Assembly: GCF_004341235.1 (NCBI RefSeq)
Contig: NZ_SLUP01000006.1
Location: 124,001-188,000 of the forward strand
Source: Mariniflexile fucanivorans
Lineage (GTDB): Bacteria > Bacteroidota > Bacteroidia > Flavobacteriales > Flavobacteriaceae
Reading direction: 5' to 3'
DNA: 64,000 bases
This document shows positions 41,586 through 50,819 of this stretch, one piece after another. The first letter of the stretch is position 1, and each line of letters begins with the position of its first letter. The notes beneath the pieces are model-generated. The model saw nothing but the letters and a program-made list of their open reading frames with translations, had not been told where the DNA came from and did not search any database. Made by a program: the position numbers and the translations under genes.

Positions 41586-43109
41586 TTAATTAGTTATTAT
41601 ATTCAACATTTTCTCGGTGGCTTTAATGGCCGAAACCGTTTGATCGGAGTCTAAACCACGAGTTTTAAATTCTTTTTCTGGACTTTTCCATGTAATTATA
41701 GTTTCACATAACGCATCCGAATGACTACCAGGAGGTATTCTTACCGCATAATCTATCAAATCTGGCAAAACCTTTTTCTTGGTAATATAAATGCTTCTAA
41801 GGGCATTCATGAAAGCATCAAATTGTCCATCGCCTTGTGCATTTTGCTCATAAGTTTCCCCATTAATAGAAATGGAAACCGTAGTAGATGGCTTTAAACC
41901 CTTAGCATGTGTTAATACATACGAATTTACTTTTACCTTTTCCTCATAGGAATAACTATCCAACACATCGGAAATAATATAGGGCAAGTCTTCCTTAGTA
42001 ACAACTTCTTTTTTGTCACCCAATTCAATAATGCGTTGGGTTACTTTCTTTAAATCTTCATCATTAAGAGTTAACCCTAATTCTTGTAAATTCTTTTGGA
42101 TATTGGCTTTCCCAGACGATTTACCTAAAGCATATTTTCGGGTTCTCCCAAAACGTTCGGGCATTAAATCGCTGAAATATAAATTCTTTTTATTATCACC
42201 ATCTGCATGAATTCCAGCTGTTTGTGTAAACACATTGGCTCCAATAATCGGTTTGTTCGCAGGAATCATAATACCTGAAAAACTTTCCACCAATTTACTC
42301 ATGGTGTATAAAAAGGTTTCATTAACACCTATGGTAACATGAGGTAAAAAATCATTTATAACCGCCACGGTACTCCCCATGGGCGCATTTCCTGCGCGTT
42401 CACCCATACCATTTACCGTTAAGTGTAAACCATCGGCTCCCGCATTTAAGGCACCCACAACGTTTGCTACACCTAAATCGTAATCATTATGTGCGTGAAA
42501 ATCGAAATGTAAATTCGGATATTTATCTTTAGTTTCTTTTATAAACTCATAAGATTCAGAAGGGGTTAAAACTCCTAAAGTATCTGGAAGCATGATGCGC
42601 TTCACTGGTTGTGTTGCTAAAAAAGCTAAAAACTCAAAAACATAGTCTTTGGAATTACGCATCCCGTTGCTCCAATCTTCTAAATATATATTGGTTTCAA
42701 TACCGTGTTTTTTAGCTAAAGTAATAGTTTCTTCTATTTCTTTAAAATGCTGATTAGGAGTCTTTTTTAACTGATAAGTTAAATGATTTAATGAACCTTT
42801 AGTTAACAGGTTTTGAACTTTAGCTCCTGCCTCAAGCATCCAATCAATGGATACACCATTGTCAACAAAAGTTAAAACTTCAACCTTATCTAAATAATTG
42901 TTTTCTTTCGCCCAATTGGTAACACTTAATACTGCTTGAAACTCACCTTCAGACACACGTGCCGAAGCAATTTCAATACGATCCACCTTTAACTCTTCAA
43001 GTAAAAGTTTTGCGATAGTAAGTTTTTCAGAAGCAGAAAACGACACGCCCGAGGTTTGTTCACCATCGCGCAATGTCGTGTCCATTATTTCAATTTTCTT
43101 AGGAGCCAT
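41586..43109 (-). CDS. 2-isopropylmalate synthase / citramalate synthase family enzyme
   Basis: The 507-residue enzyme belongs to the DRE-TIM metallolyase/Claisen-condensing family. The catalytic barrel shows TTLRDGEQTSGVSF near residue 11, FHAHNDYDLGV (metal-binding His), and NGMGERAGNAP. The C-terminal portion has a LeuA allosteric-like domain. The position in leuCDAB supports 2-isopropylmalate synthase (first committed leucine step), but the sequence also resembles citramalate synthases used for a threonine-independent isoleucine route. I cannot separate the two by eye. Its stop lies 169 bp before leuB, and the start codon abuts the leuD stop codon (43110). Confidence 0.8.
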   Translation of the reverse strand: MAPKKIEIMDTTLRDGEQTSGVSFSASEKLTIAKLLLEELKVDRIEIASARVSEGEFQAVLSVTNWAKENNYLDKVEVLTFVDNGVSIDWMLEAGAKVQNLLTKGSLNHLTYQLKKTPNQHFKEIEETITLAKKHGIETNIYLEDWSNGMRNSKDYVFEFLAFLATQPVKRIMLPDTLGVLTPSESYEFIKETKDKYPNLHFDFHAHNDYDLGVANVVGALNAGADGLHLTVNGMGERAGNAPMGSTVAVINDFLPHVTIGVNETFLYTMSKLVESFSGIMIPANKPIIGANVFTQTAGIHADGDNKKNLYFSDLMPERFGRTRKYALGKSSGKANIQKNLQELGLTLNDEDLKKVTQRIIELGDKKEVVTKEDLPYIISDVLDSYSYEEKVKVNSYVLTHAKGLKPSTTVSISINGETYEQNAQGDGQFDAFMNALRSIYITKKKVLPDLIDYAVRIPPGSHSDALCETIITWKSPEKEFKTRGLDSDQTVSAIKATEKMLNIITN

Positions 43110-43706
43110 TTATAGAAGCAAACCGTTTGCAAAGGTTTCTATGTCTCCTTTTATGTTTTGTAGATAATCAATATCATCAAAACCATTCAGCATATTTTCT
43201 TTTTTGTAACTATTAATTTCAAAAGATTCTTGAGCACCAGTTGACTTAATAGTAATGGTTTGATTTGGAAGGTTTACTTCAATTTCTGTATTTGGGTCGT
43301 CGTAAATAGCGTTGAATATTTGTTCTGAAAATTCAGCAGAAACCTGAACTGGCAATACACCAACATTCAAACAGTTATTTCTAAAAATATCAGCAAAGAA
43401 ACTAGATACTACACAACGGAAACCATAATCGTAAACCGCCCAAGCTGCATGCTCTCTTGAAGAACCAGAACCGAAATTCTTTCCTCCTACCAAGATTTTT
43501 CCTGAGTAAATAGGGTTGTTTAGTACGAAATTTTCTTTTGGTGAATTATCGTTATTATATCTCCAATCACGAAATAAGTTATCGCCAAAACCTTCACGTT
43601 TTGTTGCTTTTAAGAAACGTGCTGGTATAATTTGATCGGTATCCACATTTTCTAATGGTAATGGAACCGCTGTACTTGTTAATATTGTGAATTTATCGTA
43701 TGCCAT
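43110..43706 (-). CDS. leuD: 3-isopropylmalate dehydratase, small subunit
   Basis: The 198-residue small subunit of isopropylmalate isomerase has the swivelling-domain motifs: [31 protein letters not shown] (substrate-binding Arg/Ser), and [11 protein letters not shown]. It pairs with the iron-sulfur LeuC subunit encoded just upstream (77-bp gap) to isomerise 2- to 3-isopropylmalate. The stop codon directly abuts the start of the isopropylmalate synthase-like gene. Confidence 0.95.
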   Translation of the reverse strand: MAYDKFTILTSTAVPLPLENVDTDQIIPARFLKATKREGFGDNLFRDWRYNNDNSPKENFVLNNPIYSGKILVGGKNFGSGSSREHAAWAVYDYGFRCVVSSFFADIFRNNCLNVGVLPVQVSAEFSEQIFNAIYDDPNTEIEVNLPNQTITIKSTGAQESFEINSYKKENMLNGFDDIDYLQNIKGDIETFANGLLL

Positions 43707-43783
43707 TTTTGTATTTTGTTTTTTGTTTAATCGTTGATTTGTTTAGTCGAATCCTCAAAAAGTCCCGTAGGGAATTTAAGGGA

Positions 43784-45178
43784 TTATAACAAATCTCTTG
43801 GGTCTGTTACTACACCTGTTACAGCTGCTGCTGCGGCTACAAGTGGACTCGCCAATAATGTTCTAGAACCTGGACCTTGACGCCCTTCAAAGTTTCTATT
43901 TGATGTACTTACGGCATATTTTCCAGCAGGTACTTTATCATCATTCATAGCCAAACATGCAGAACAACCAGGTTGTCTTAATACAAATCCAGCTTCATTA
44001 AGGATATCTAAAATACCTTCTTCTTTAATTAAAGCTTCAACTTCATGAGAACCTGGAACTAACCAAGCGGTTACATTATCTGCTTTTTTCTTACCTTTTA
44101 CAATAGAAGCAAATGCTCTAAAATCTTCAATTCTACCATTGGTACAACTTCCTAAAAACACATAATCGATTTTCTTACCAATCATAGCATCATTTTCGTT
44201 GTAACCCATATAGTCTAAAGACTTTTTATAAGTTGCAACACCTCCGTCTAAATCTGCGGCATTAGGAATGTGTTTAGATATACCCATACCCATACCTGGA
44301 TTTGTTCCGTAGGTAATCATAGGTTCAATATCGCTAGCTTTGAAGGTTAATTCTTTATCAAACGTTGCTCCTGCTTCAGTTTTTAATGTTTTCCAATGTG
44401 CAACAGCTTTATCCCATTCTGCTCCTTTTGGAGATAATGGTTTATCTTTTAAATAAGCAAAAGTCGTTTCATCTGGAGCAATCATACCACCACGGGCACC
44501 CATCTCGATTGATAAGTTACAAACCGTCATACGACCTTCCATAGTCATGTTTTCAAACACATCTCCAGCATATTCTACAAAATAACCTGTAGCTCCTGAA
44601 GTAGATAGTTGTGAAATAATGTACAAAGCAACATCTTTAGGAGTCACTCCTTTTCCTAATTGCCCATTTACATTAATGCGCATTTTTTTAGGTTTTGGTT
44701 GCATGATACATTGTGTAGACAATACCATTTCAACCTCTGAAGTACCAATACCAAATGCAATAGCACCAAAGGCACCGTGTGTAGATGTGTGCGAATCGCC
44801 ACAAACAATCGTTGCACCTGGAAACGTAATTCCGTTTTCAGGACCTACAACGTGAACAATACCATTTTTTTGGTGACCTAGTCCCCAGTGGCTAATGCCA
44901 TATTCATTTGAATTATCTTCTAACGCTTTTAATTGGTTTGCAGATAACGGATCTTCAACAGGTAAATGTTGATTAATCGTTGGTGTGTTATGATCTGCCG
45001 TTGCAAAGGTACGTTCTGGATATAGTACTTTTAAACCACGACTTTTTAACCCAAGAAATGCTACTGGACTTGTAACTTCGTGAATAAAATGACGGTCTAT
45101 AAAGAACACATCTGGTCCTCCTTCAATCTTCCTAACAACATGCGAATCCCATACTTTGTCAAACAATGTTTTGCTCAT
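43784..45178 (-). CDS. leuC: 3-isopropylmalate dehydratase, large subunit
   Basis: The 464-residue aconitase-family subunit binds a 4Fe-4S cluster through three Cys: one in GSCTNGR, and two in QPGCSACL. Other family motifs are [25 protein letters not shown] and [13 protein letters not shown]. It forms the isomerase with LeuD, and begins the leuCDAB operon. A TAACTTTG box lies about 70 bp upstream; no leader ORF with Leu codons was found, unlike the his operon. Confidence 0.95.
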   Translation of the reverse strand: MSKTLFDKVWDSHVVRKIEGGPDVFFIDRHFIHEVTSPVAFLGLKSRGLKVLYPERTFATADHNTPTINQHLPVEDPLSANQLKALEDNSNEYGISHWGLGHQKNGIVHVVGPENGITFPGATIVCGDSHTSTHGAFGAIAFGIGTSEVEMVLSTQCIMQPKPKKMRINVNGQLGKGVTPKDVALYIISQLSTSGATGYFVEYAGDVFENMTMEGRMTVCNLSIEMGARGGMIAPDETTFAYLKDKPLSPKGAEWDKAVAHWKTLKTEAGATFDKELTFKASDIEPMITYGTNPGMGMGISKHIPNAADLDGGVATYKKSLDYMGYNENDAMIGKKIDYVFLGSCTNGRIEDFRAFASIVKGKKKADNVTAWLVPGSHEVEALIKEEGILDILNEAGFVLRQPGCSACLAMNDDKVPAGKYAVSTSNRNFEGRQGPGSRTLLASPLVAAAAAVTGVVTDPRDLL

Positions 45179-45249
45179 ATTCTATTTTCTTTAATTTTAA
45201 ATCTTTTTGAATTTTATGCTAATGTATACCCGATTAGCCAAAAGGCTAG

Positions 45250-45257
45250 CAAAGTTA
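45250..45257 (-). promoter_or_regulatory. Candidate -7 box of the leu operon
   Basis: On the minus strand TAACTTTG matches TAnnTTTG and is followed by a small hairpin TAGCC-TTTT-GGCTA within the untranslated leader. No clear TTG at the expected spacing was found upstream. Confidence 0.45.
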
Positions 45258-45410
45258 GGAAAAACTACCATTTTTACTATGGATATAACAAATTTTAAGA
45301 CCTACGCTTATTTATTTTTATAGTATTATTAATGGAAACCAAAAAAATCGACAATCTTTTAAAAGAATAGCAAAATTGATTGTAATTTTTAAAGTAAACA
45401 GACTATAAAA

Positions 45411-45797
45411 CTATTTCAAACGGTCTACGGCATATTCAATTTGTGTTTTTCCGTGCGGTTTTGCTTTTCCATCGGGTCCTAGATTAACCATTACAATGTT
45501 TGAAATGGTAATAATGGTTTCATGTGTCATTTTGTTTCTAACCTTACAACTCAGGGTTAAAGATGCTTTTCCAAATTTTACAACATCAATACCAATTTCA
45601 ATGATATCTCCTTGTTTTGCAGAGGCTTTAAAATCAATTTCGCTCATATACTTGGTAACTACTTTTTGATTTTCAAGTTGAATGATGGTGTATAGTGCTG
45701 CTTCTTCATCGATCCAATCCAATAATCGGCCTCCAAATAGGGTTCCGTTAGCATTTAAATCTTCTGGTTTTATCCATTTTCTTGTATGAAATCTCAT
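45411..45797 (-). CDS. Acyl-CoA thioesterase, hotdog fold (YciA/acyl-CoA hydrolase type)
   Basis: The 128-residue protein matches the acyl-CoA hydrolase group: NANGTLFGGRLLDWIDEEAA near residue 15-34 (the conserved hotdog helix with catalytic acid), a DFKASAKQGDIIEIG segment and a SNIVMVNLGPDGKAKPH strand. It hydrolyses acyl-CoAs to free acid and CoA. It is 13 bp from the end of the DUF72 gene on the same strand, so they could be co-transcribed. Confidence 0.85.
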   Translation of the reverse strand: MRFHTRKWIKPEDLNANGTLFGGRLLDWIDEEAALYTIIQLENQKVVTKYMSEIDFKASAKQGDIIEIGIDVVKFGKASLTLSCKVRNKMTHETIITISNIVMVNLGPDGKAKPHGKTQIEYAVDRLK

Positions 45798-45810
45798 AAA
45801 TCAATCTTTT

Positions 45811-46698
45811 TTATAGTAATTTTTGTTGTAAATCTTCATTAGGGATTTTTAAATTATAACCTAAATTATTATTAAGTTTTTTTATAAAGTAAGCTGAAAG
45901 TAAAGGCGACTCTTTTTCAATGTTTTGATGAATAAAGAAATCTATTTCTTTTACACCCTGCTGTTTCCAGTCTTTTAGTCTTTCAATCCAAGCATCTAAA
46001 CGTCCGTAATCGCTGGCATGATTCGCACCTACATAACGTACAAATGCCGTAGCATTGGTTAAACGCATGTGCATAATATCGCGTCTTCCGGCAGAATCTA
46101 CTATGATATTTGAAATGTTGTTTGCTTCTAAAAGCTGAAATAATTCGGTGGAAATGGAAGCATCATTATACCAATTGGTGTGTCTAAATTCCATAGCCAG
46201 CGGCATTTCCTTAGGCCAATCTTCTACAAATTGGATAACACGATTAAAGTCTTTTGGAGAGAAATTATCATTCATTTGTAAAAAAATAGTTCCTAATTTT
46301 TCTTTTAGATTCGATGCATTATAAAGATAATGTTCAACAACATCTTTAGTTTCTTGCAAACGTTTCCAATGACTAATTTCTTGATTTAGTTTTGGGAAAA
46401 ACTTAAAATTTCCTGGCGTTTTATCATACCATGTTGCAAACTGTTCCGCAGGAAAAATTCTGTAAAACGTTGCATTTAACTCAATAGAATTAAATTGACT
46501 GGAATAATATACCAACTCATCTTTAGTGCCTTTGGGATAAAATCCTTTTAAATCGGCTTTATTCCATTTAGCGCAACCTACATAAATTTCGAGAATATGA
46601 TCATCTTTGAATCTGTTTAAAACACGTTTGGTTTCAGGGTGATCTATAGGTAAAGTAAAGTCAATTTGTTCTGGATTTTTAACGCTTCCAAACTTCAT
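45811..46698 (-). CDS. DUF72 family TIM-barrel protein
   Basis: The 295-residue DUF72 (YecE-type) protein shows YVGCAKWNKADLKGFYP, YYSSQFNSIELNATFYRI, FKFFPKLNQEISH, the FLQMNDNFSPKDF segment, AMEFRHTNWYND and VRYVGANHASDYGRLDAWI. The family is thought to have a TIM-like barrel and unknown substrate. It lies upstream of the thioesterase gene and divergent from the gene at 46819. Confidence 0.85.
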   Translation of the reverse strand: MKFGSVKNPEQIDFTLPIDHPETKRVLNRFKDDHILEIYVGCAKWNKADLKGFYPKGTKDELVYYSSQFNSIELNATFYRIFPAEQFATWYDKTPGNFKFFPKLNQEISHWKRLQETKDVVEHYLYNASNLKEKLGTIFLQMNDNFSPKDFNRVIQFVEDWPKEMPLAMEFRHTNWYNDASISTELFQLLEANNISNIIVDSAGRRDIMHMRLTNATAFVRYVGANHASDYGRLDAWIERLKDWKQQGVKEIDFFIHQNIEKESPLLSAYFIKKLNNNLGYNLKIPNEDLQQKLL

Positions 46699-46818
46699 TT
46701 ATTTTTTTTGTTTAAAGATAAAAAAATCTGTGATGTTAATAACCCCGTTAACAACTATAAATGCTTTCAAGGGTTTAAAACTTTAATATTCTATAATTTT
46801 AATAAAAACTCTTCAATT

Positions 46819-47235
46819 ATGAATACTCGACAATTCAACTTAAAAAGCATTCGTCCCGAAATTCAAAGCTCAACAATTAATGATACGATGAGTAATGACG
46901 AGCGGTTTCAAAATTTAGTTTTACGCCCAATAATAAAATTGCAAAATGATTTGTTTATTGAAGTTTTTAAAAACTATATTGCCAAGCATAAAATGGTGTT
47001 TTACGGCTACTCTTTAGAAAAGCGTTTATTGTATATTGAAAATGCTGTAAATAAAGATATTAAGTTTCGTAACTCACTAAAAGGCATGGTAATAGGTTTG
47101 TTTACTGTAGAAGAATATTCAATTTATATTCAAAATTCTTCGGCTTTAAATAAGCGTATGATGCAAATTGTGAAAGATAGATTGATTAGTAACGTGCAAC
47201 TTTTTGAACAACCAGAAGTGCTAAAAGCAGTTTAA
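46819..47235 (+). CDS. Conserved small protein of unknown function
   Basis: The start at 46819 (MNTRQFNLK) is preferred; the upstream extension in frame (from 46666) overlaps the divergent DUF72 gene and is rich in Phe/Ile as untranslated sequence is. The 138-residue product is helical with FQNLVLRPIIKLQNDLFIEVFKNYI and RMMQIVKDRL. I recall similar flavobacterial proteins under a glyoxalase label, but no glyoxalase metal-binding motif is visible here, so that name should not be used. It is 9 bp upstream of the GreA-like gene. Confidence 0.65.
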   Translation: MNTRQFNLKSIRPEIQSSTINDTMSNDERFQNLVLRPIIKLQNDLFIEVFKNYIAKHKMVFYGYSLEKRLLYIENAVNKDIKFRNSLKGMVIGLFTVEEYSIYIQNSSALNKRMMQIVKDRLISNVQLFEQPEVLKAV

Positions 47236-47243
47236 AACATTTA

Positions 47244-47690
47244 ATGACAACAAAACAGAAACTATTGCAAATTTGTAATGAGCGCGTTGATAAACGCATA
47301 AGTGATTACAAAGAAGAAGTTAATTTAATAAAAGAATCTATTGAAAGTACCGACAAAGGAAACTCGGAAGGTGACGATTCCGGTAGTGGTAAATTATTAA
47401 ATGATTTAGAGAAAAACATGGCGTATTTAAACGACGCAAAAAAAATCAAAGACTATTTAAGCAATATAAAAACGAATATTGAAAGTACCGATGCCATACT
47501 TGGGAGCATTGTAAAAACGAATGTTATGAATTTTTACATTTCTACAAGCATTGGAAAAATTGATTTAGATGACGACGTTTTTTATGCCATTTCGGTAAAC
47601 TCACCAATTGGGCAGCTTTTAATAAATAAACCCGTAAATACCAGTTTTGAGTTTAACCAAAACAAATACGTCATTACGGAAATTATATAA
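47244..47690 (+). CDS. GreA/GreB C-terminal-like protein
   Basis: The 148-residue protein has an N-terminal charged helix (about 1-75, rich in Glu, Lys, Asp with SEGDDSGSGKLLNDLEKNMAYLNDAKK) and a C-terminal region with AISVNSPIGQLLINKPVNTSFEFNQNKYVI, similar to the FKBP-like C-terminal domain of transcript-cleavage factors GreA/GreB. Housekeeping GreA is expected elsewhere. It may be a Gre-family regulator of RNA polymerase. The end overlaps the convergent DUF2461 gene by 8 bp. Confidence 0.65.
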   Translation: MTTKQKLLQICNERVDKRISDYKEEVNLIKESIESTDKGNSEGDDSGSGKLLNDLEKNMAYLNDAKKIKDYLSNIKTNIESTDAILGSIVKTNVMNFYISTSIGKIDLDDDVFYAISVNSPIGQLLINKPVNTSFEFNQNKYVITEII

Positions 47691-48354
47691 GAGACACACC
47701 ATTTAAATCGGTAGTAAGCACATCGCTCATATAATTAAAATATGGGCGAATTGCTTTAAATGATTTGTTTACATCTTCAATAAAACCATCACTTAATACT
47801 TCTGAATCGGTATATTTTTTAACAAAAATGTATTGCTTCTTTTTTATTAAATCAATGTTTTCGTGATCTTTACTGAACCCTTTTGGTGCTGTTTTTACTT
47901 CGTCGCCCACAAAATCTCCCCAAATACTGTTGAAGGTTTTGTCTTTTAAAATAGCTCTAATTTCGGTAGCATCCATTTCAAATTCTTTACGAATACGCAA
48001 TAAATCGGCTGGTGAAGGTTCCCAGAAACCTGTTGCAATAAAACTTTCATTATTAGGCTGAATGTGTAAATAATAGCCGCCTCTTAGTTTTGGTTTGGCT
48101 CTGTTAAAAGAACCACCAAAATGTGTTTTATAAGGCGCTTTATTTTTTGAAAAACGCACATCGCGATAAATACGGAACATCTTTAGTTTATCAACTTCAT
48201 CATGTTCATTCAAAGTTTTCAATACAGAATTATAAAAAACTTTCACCTCTTTTTCAATTTTTTTGAATTCTGGTTTATGTTCATTAAACCAATCTCTATC
48301 GTTGTTTTTTTCTAAATTCTTGAAAAAGTCTAAAGTTTCTTTTTGGATTTTCAT
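47683..48354 (-). CDS. DUF2461 family protein
   Basis: The 223-residue protein has the DUF2461/TIGR02453 motifs: NNDRDWFNEHKPEF near the N-terminus, MFRIYRDVRFSKNKAPYKTHFGGSF in the centre, and GGYYLHIQPNNESFIATGFWEP. No signal peptide or membrane segment is present. The molecular function of the family is unknown. It overlaps the convergent GreA-like gene by 8 bp. Confidence 0.85.
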   Translation of the reverse strand: MKIQKETLDFFKNLEKNNDRDWFNEHKPEFKKIEKEVKVFYNSVLKTLNEHDEVDKLKMFRIYRDVRFSKNKAPYKTHFGGSFNRAKPKLRGGYYLHIQPNNESFIATGFWEPSPADLLRIRKEFEMDATEIRAILKDKTFNSIWGDFVGDEVKTAPKGFSKDHENIDLIKKKQYIFVKKYTDSEVLSDGFIEDVNKSFKAIRPYFNYMSDVLTTDLNGVSLI

Positions 48355-48402
48355 ATGCGTTTTTAATATAGCGTTATCTTGTTAAAGTTTTCTAAAATAC
48401 AA

Positions 48403-48428
48403 AAAAGTCCTGTTAAAACAGGACTTTT
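48403..48428. terminator. Intrinsic terminator after the secreted gene
   Basis: AAAAGTCCTGTT (48403-48414) and AACAGGACTTTT (48417-48428) form a perfect 12-bp stem (loop about 6 after opening the A-T pairs), with an A/T-tract on each side. It ends the gene at 48458-49003 on the minus strand. Confidence 0.75.
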
Positions 48429-48457
48429 AAAACATCATTAATTAACCCTTACATTAA

Positions 48458-49003
48458 CTATTTCTGTTGCAATATAAAATCTTGACTTATTACTTTTCTA
48501 GTATTTTGGTCATAATATTCAATGGTAAAACTGCCATCTTCATTAAAATAGCCAATACCTGTATCATTCCCATTCTGATATATGTAATGATTTTCCTTGT
48601 TGAATTTAACTATATTTCCACTGGGAGAATCGTCATCGTTCAATAAAACAGAAAACCCATTATCTACTTTCTTGAAACCATATTGTTTTCCATCAAATTG
48701 ATAATATCCAATTTCTGTTTTAGAATCGTATGAGCTTCCTATGTCGTTATCGACCTCAATGGTTTTCTTAACTTTTACAGGACTATCTATAACGTTTTTA
48801 TCTCGTTTATTTTCGTCCTGTTCATCAAATTCAATCCCTTGTTCAGACCTCGTGGTCACTTTAATTTTTTTCTCAACAATTCCAGATCCATCATTAGTTT
48901 TTACGGTTTTAATGGTGGATTCCTCTGAGATATTTTTTGGTTTTTCTTGCGCCCATATACTACCGGTAAACAAGAATAAACATGCATAAATTATATTTTT
49001 CAT
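48458..49003 (-). CDS. Hypothetical secreted protein
   Basis: The 181-residue protein has a signal peptide (IYACLFLFTGSIWAQ) and a mature chain rich in Lys, Asp and Glu. A charged disordered part (about 20-90) precedes a beta-rich part with repeating Tyr/Asp turns (YYQFDGKQYGF, YIYQNGNDTGIGYFNEDGSF). It resembles the short periplasmic or extracellular proteins of Bacteroidetes but no family is recognised. It is followed by a terminator. Confidence 0.6.
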   Translation of the reverse strand: MKNIIYACLFLFTGSIWAQEKPKNISEESTIKTVKTNDGSGIVEKKIKVTTRSEQGIEFDEQDENKRDKNVIDSPVKVKKTIEVDNDIGSSYDSKTEIGYYQFDGKQYGFKKVDNGFSVLLNDDDSPSGNIVKFNKENHYIYQNGNDTGIGYFNEDGSFTIEYYDQNTRKVISQDFILQQK

Positions 49004-49041
49004 TTTAAATAGATTTATTGGTTAATGATTTTTTGTAGATA

Positions 49042-49206
49042 TTAACTTTTACTAAATCCACCTCTTATTAATGATAATATGAAGAGTACTATAAATATGA
49101 AGAATAATATTTTTGCTATTCCAGCTGATGCACCCGCAATACCCGAAAAACCTAATACTCCTGCAACTAATGCTATAATTATAAATGTGATTGTCCAACG
49201 TAACAT
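49042..49206 (-). CDS. YtjA-type (DUF1328) small membrane protein
   Basis: The 54-residue ORF begins [20 protein letters not shown] and continues [18 protein letters not shown], matching the family hallmark of YtjA/UPF0391 (RW, FxGxAG, AAKI). It is predicted to have two membrane helices. It lies on the same strand as, and just upstream of, the secreted-protein gene. Members of this family are associated with envelope or osmotic stress in other bacteria. Confidence 0.85.
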   Translation of the reverse strand: MLRWTITFIIIALVAGVLGFSGIAGASAGIAKILFFIFIVLFILSLIRGGFSKS

Positions 49207-49396
49207 AATTTTAAATTTTAAAGATTCATATTAATTTTTGAAGATTTAACTTCTATGAATACAAAATTGCGAATTATGGGTGCGTTATGTGTTACATGTT
49301 TTTTATTATAAATTGTATAATTCACATGAAAAACATAGTTAAACAACTGATAATCAGTTTTAATAAAGGTTTTTTAATAGAAACGATGGGGTTTAA

Positions 49397-50173
49397 CTAA
49401 GAGAATTCGATACTATTTAAAATAAGTCCAGAGGCTGGCGCTATGTATTCCATTTTAATAAAGCAGTCTTGTTCTAAACTTTGCCGAATGGTTTGCAAAG
49501 TTAATTTTCCTTTTCCTAAATCGATAAGTGTTCCCATCATGAGCCTTATTTGGTTGCGCATAAAACCTTTACCTCGAACTCTTAATATATATGTTTTTTT
49601 TGGGAAGTAATTGGCGCTATATATGGTGTTTTCAACCAATTCGCAAGTTATTATTTCTCTATTATAGATACCAGTTTCCGTTGGTTTGAAGCAATACGAT
49701 TTAAAATAATGTTCACCTTCAAAAAGTTTGGCACCTTGTTTCATGATATCAATATCTAAATCATCCAGAATAGTAGTCATGATGGGCGCACAAAAAGGAT
49801 GGCATTTTTCACCAAAAGCGAATAAATATAAATATTCTTTTATTTTTGAATGATTAATGATGTTGAATTTAGCATCTACTTCTTTAATAGTTAATGCACG
49901 AATATCTTGTGGTAAATTGTGATTGAAAAGTTCTAAAAAAGCATCTTGATCTTCTAAAGGTTCTTCTAAAAACAATTCAAAAGCAGCACATTCTGCAGAA
50001 ACCATCGCATCGGTTCTACCAGAACTTAAGCTTTTAAACGTTTTACCTTCCAATATAAAATTTAAGGTTCTATCAACCATTAAATGTACCGTTTTTACAT
50101 TGGGTTGCTTTTGCCAACCGTGAAAACGATAGCCTAAATATTGAATGGTAAAAACGTAGAAATACTTTTTCAA
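49397..50173 (-). CDS. tRNA pseudouridine synthase A-like protein
   Basis: The 258-residue protein has the TruA layout: YLGYRFHGWQKQP near the N-terminus, the active-site block GRTDAMVSA (52-60) with catalytic Asp55, EYLYLF, and the C-terminal GKGFMRNQIRLMMGTL. In housekeeping TruA the block reads GRTDAGVHA, so two positions differ here (Met57, Ser59). This could be a TruA paralogue with another target, or a functional variant. It stands 19 bp downstream of the hisIE stop codon, on the same strand, so it may be transcribed with the his operon. Confidence 0.75.
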   Translation of the reverse strand: MKKYFYVFTIQYLGYRFHGWQKQPNVKTVHLMVDRTLNFILEGKTFKSLSSGRTDAMVSAECAAFELFLEEPLEDQDAFLELFNHNLPQDIRALTIKEVDAKFNIINHSKIKEYLYLFAFGEKCHPFCAPIMTTILDDLDIDIMKQGAKLFEGEHYFKSYCFKPTETGIYNREIITCELVENTIYSANYFPKKTYILRVRGKGFMRNQIRLMMGTLIDLGKGKLTLQTIRQSLEQDCFIKMEYIAPASGLILNSIEFS

Positions 50174-50192
50174 AAAAAATGTATGATGAATT

Positions 50193-50819
50193 TTATTTAT
50201 GGCGACTTTTCAACTCTGCTTCAATATCTTTTAAAGTAAAACCTTTGGCTTGTAATAGCATTAAATAATGAAATAGTAAGTCTGCCGATTCGTACAAGAA
50301 TAATTCATCATTAGTATCCATCGCTTCTATGACAGTTTCAACAGCCTCCTCGCCTACTTTTTGAGCTATTTTATTAATGCCTTTTGCAAACAAACTCGCT
50401 ACATAAGATTTGTTGGTATCTTTATTAGCAACACGTTCCGCAATAACAGCTTCTAAAGTTGATAAAAAACTATAATTAGGGGTGTTTTCTTCTCCCCAAC
50501 AATTATCGGTTCCTTTATGGCAAGTTGGCCCTGCTGGATTTACTTGAATTAAAAGCGTATCATGATCACAATCATTTTTAATATCTACAAGATTTAAAAA
50601 GTTACCACTTTCTTCACCTTTTGTCCATAAACGTTGCTTACTTCTACTAAAAAAAGTAACCTGTTTTGTTTCTAAAGTTTTATTATATGCCGCTTCATTC
50701 ATATAACCCAGCATTAACACATTTTTTGTTGTGGCGTCTTGTATGATAGCTGGGACTAAAGCCCCCTCTAACTCCCCCCAAAGGGGAGAAATAATACTTG
50801 TATCTTTTTTATTATTCAT
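50193..50819 (-). CDS. hisI: Bifunctional phosphoribosyl-AMP cyclohydrolase / phosphoribosyl-ATP diphosphatase
   Basis: The 208-residue protein has a HisI cyclohydrolase domain (about 15-110, with VLMLGYMNEAAY, FFSRSKQRLWTKGEESGN, and Zn ligands in DCDHDTLLIQV and GPTCHKGTDNCW). It is fused to a HisE-type diphosphatase (about 115-208, with KINKIAQKVGEEAVETVIEAM). The two consecutive reactions are steps 2 and 3 of histidine synthesis. N-terminal residues 9-24 (ISPLWGELEGALVPAI) overlap a palindromic element (50758-50790), so the start region was partly built from a repeat. It is the last his gene of the operon. Confidence 0.9.
   Translation of the reverse strand: MNNKKDTSIISPLWGELEGALVPAIIQDATTKNVLMLGYMNEAAYNKTLETKQVTFFSRSKQRLWTKGEESGNFLNLVDIKNDCDHDTLLIQVNPAGPTCHKGTDNCWGEENTPNYSFLSTLEAVIAERVANKDTNKSYVASLFAKGINKIAQKVGEEAVETVIEAMDTNDELFLYESADLLFHYLMLLQAKGFTLKDIEAELKSRHK

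Noticed and set aside
45179-45410. Leader peptide with Leu codons before leuC
   Set aside because: The leader downstream of the putative promoter has no ORF with Leu runs and no terminator/antiterminator pair; only a small 5-bp hairpin is seen.
46666-46818. N-terminal extension of the gene at 46819
   Set aside because: It overlaps the divergent DUF72 gene and encodes a sequence with no conservation pattern.
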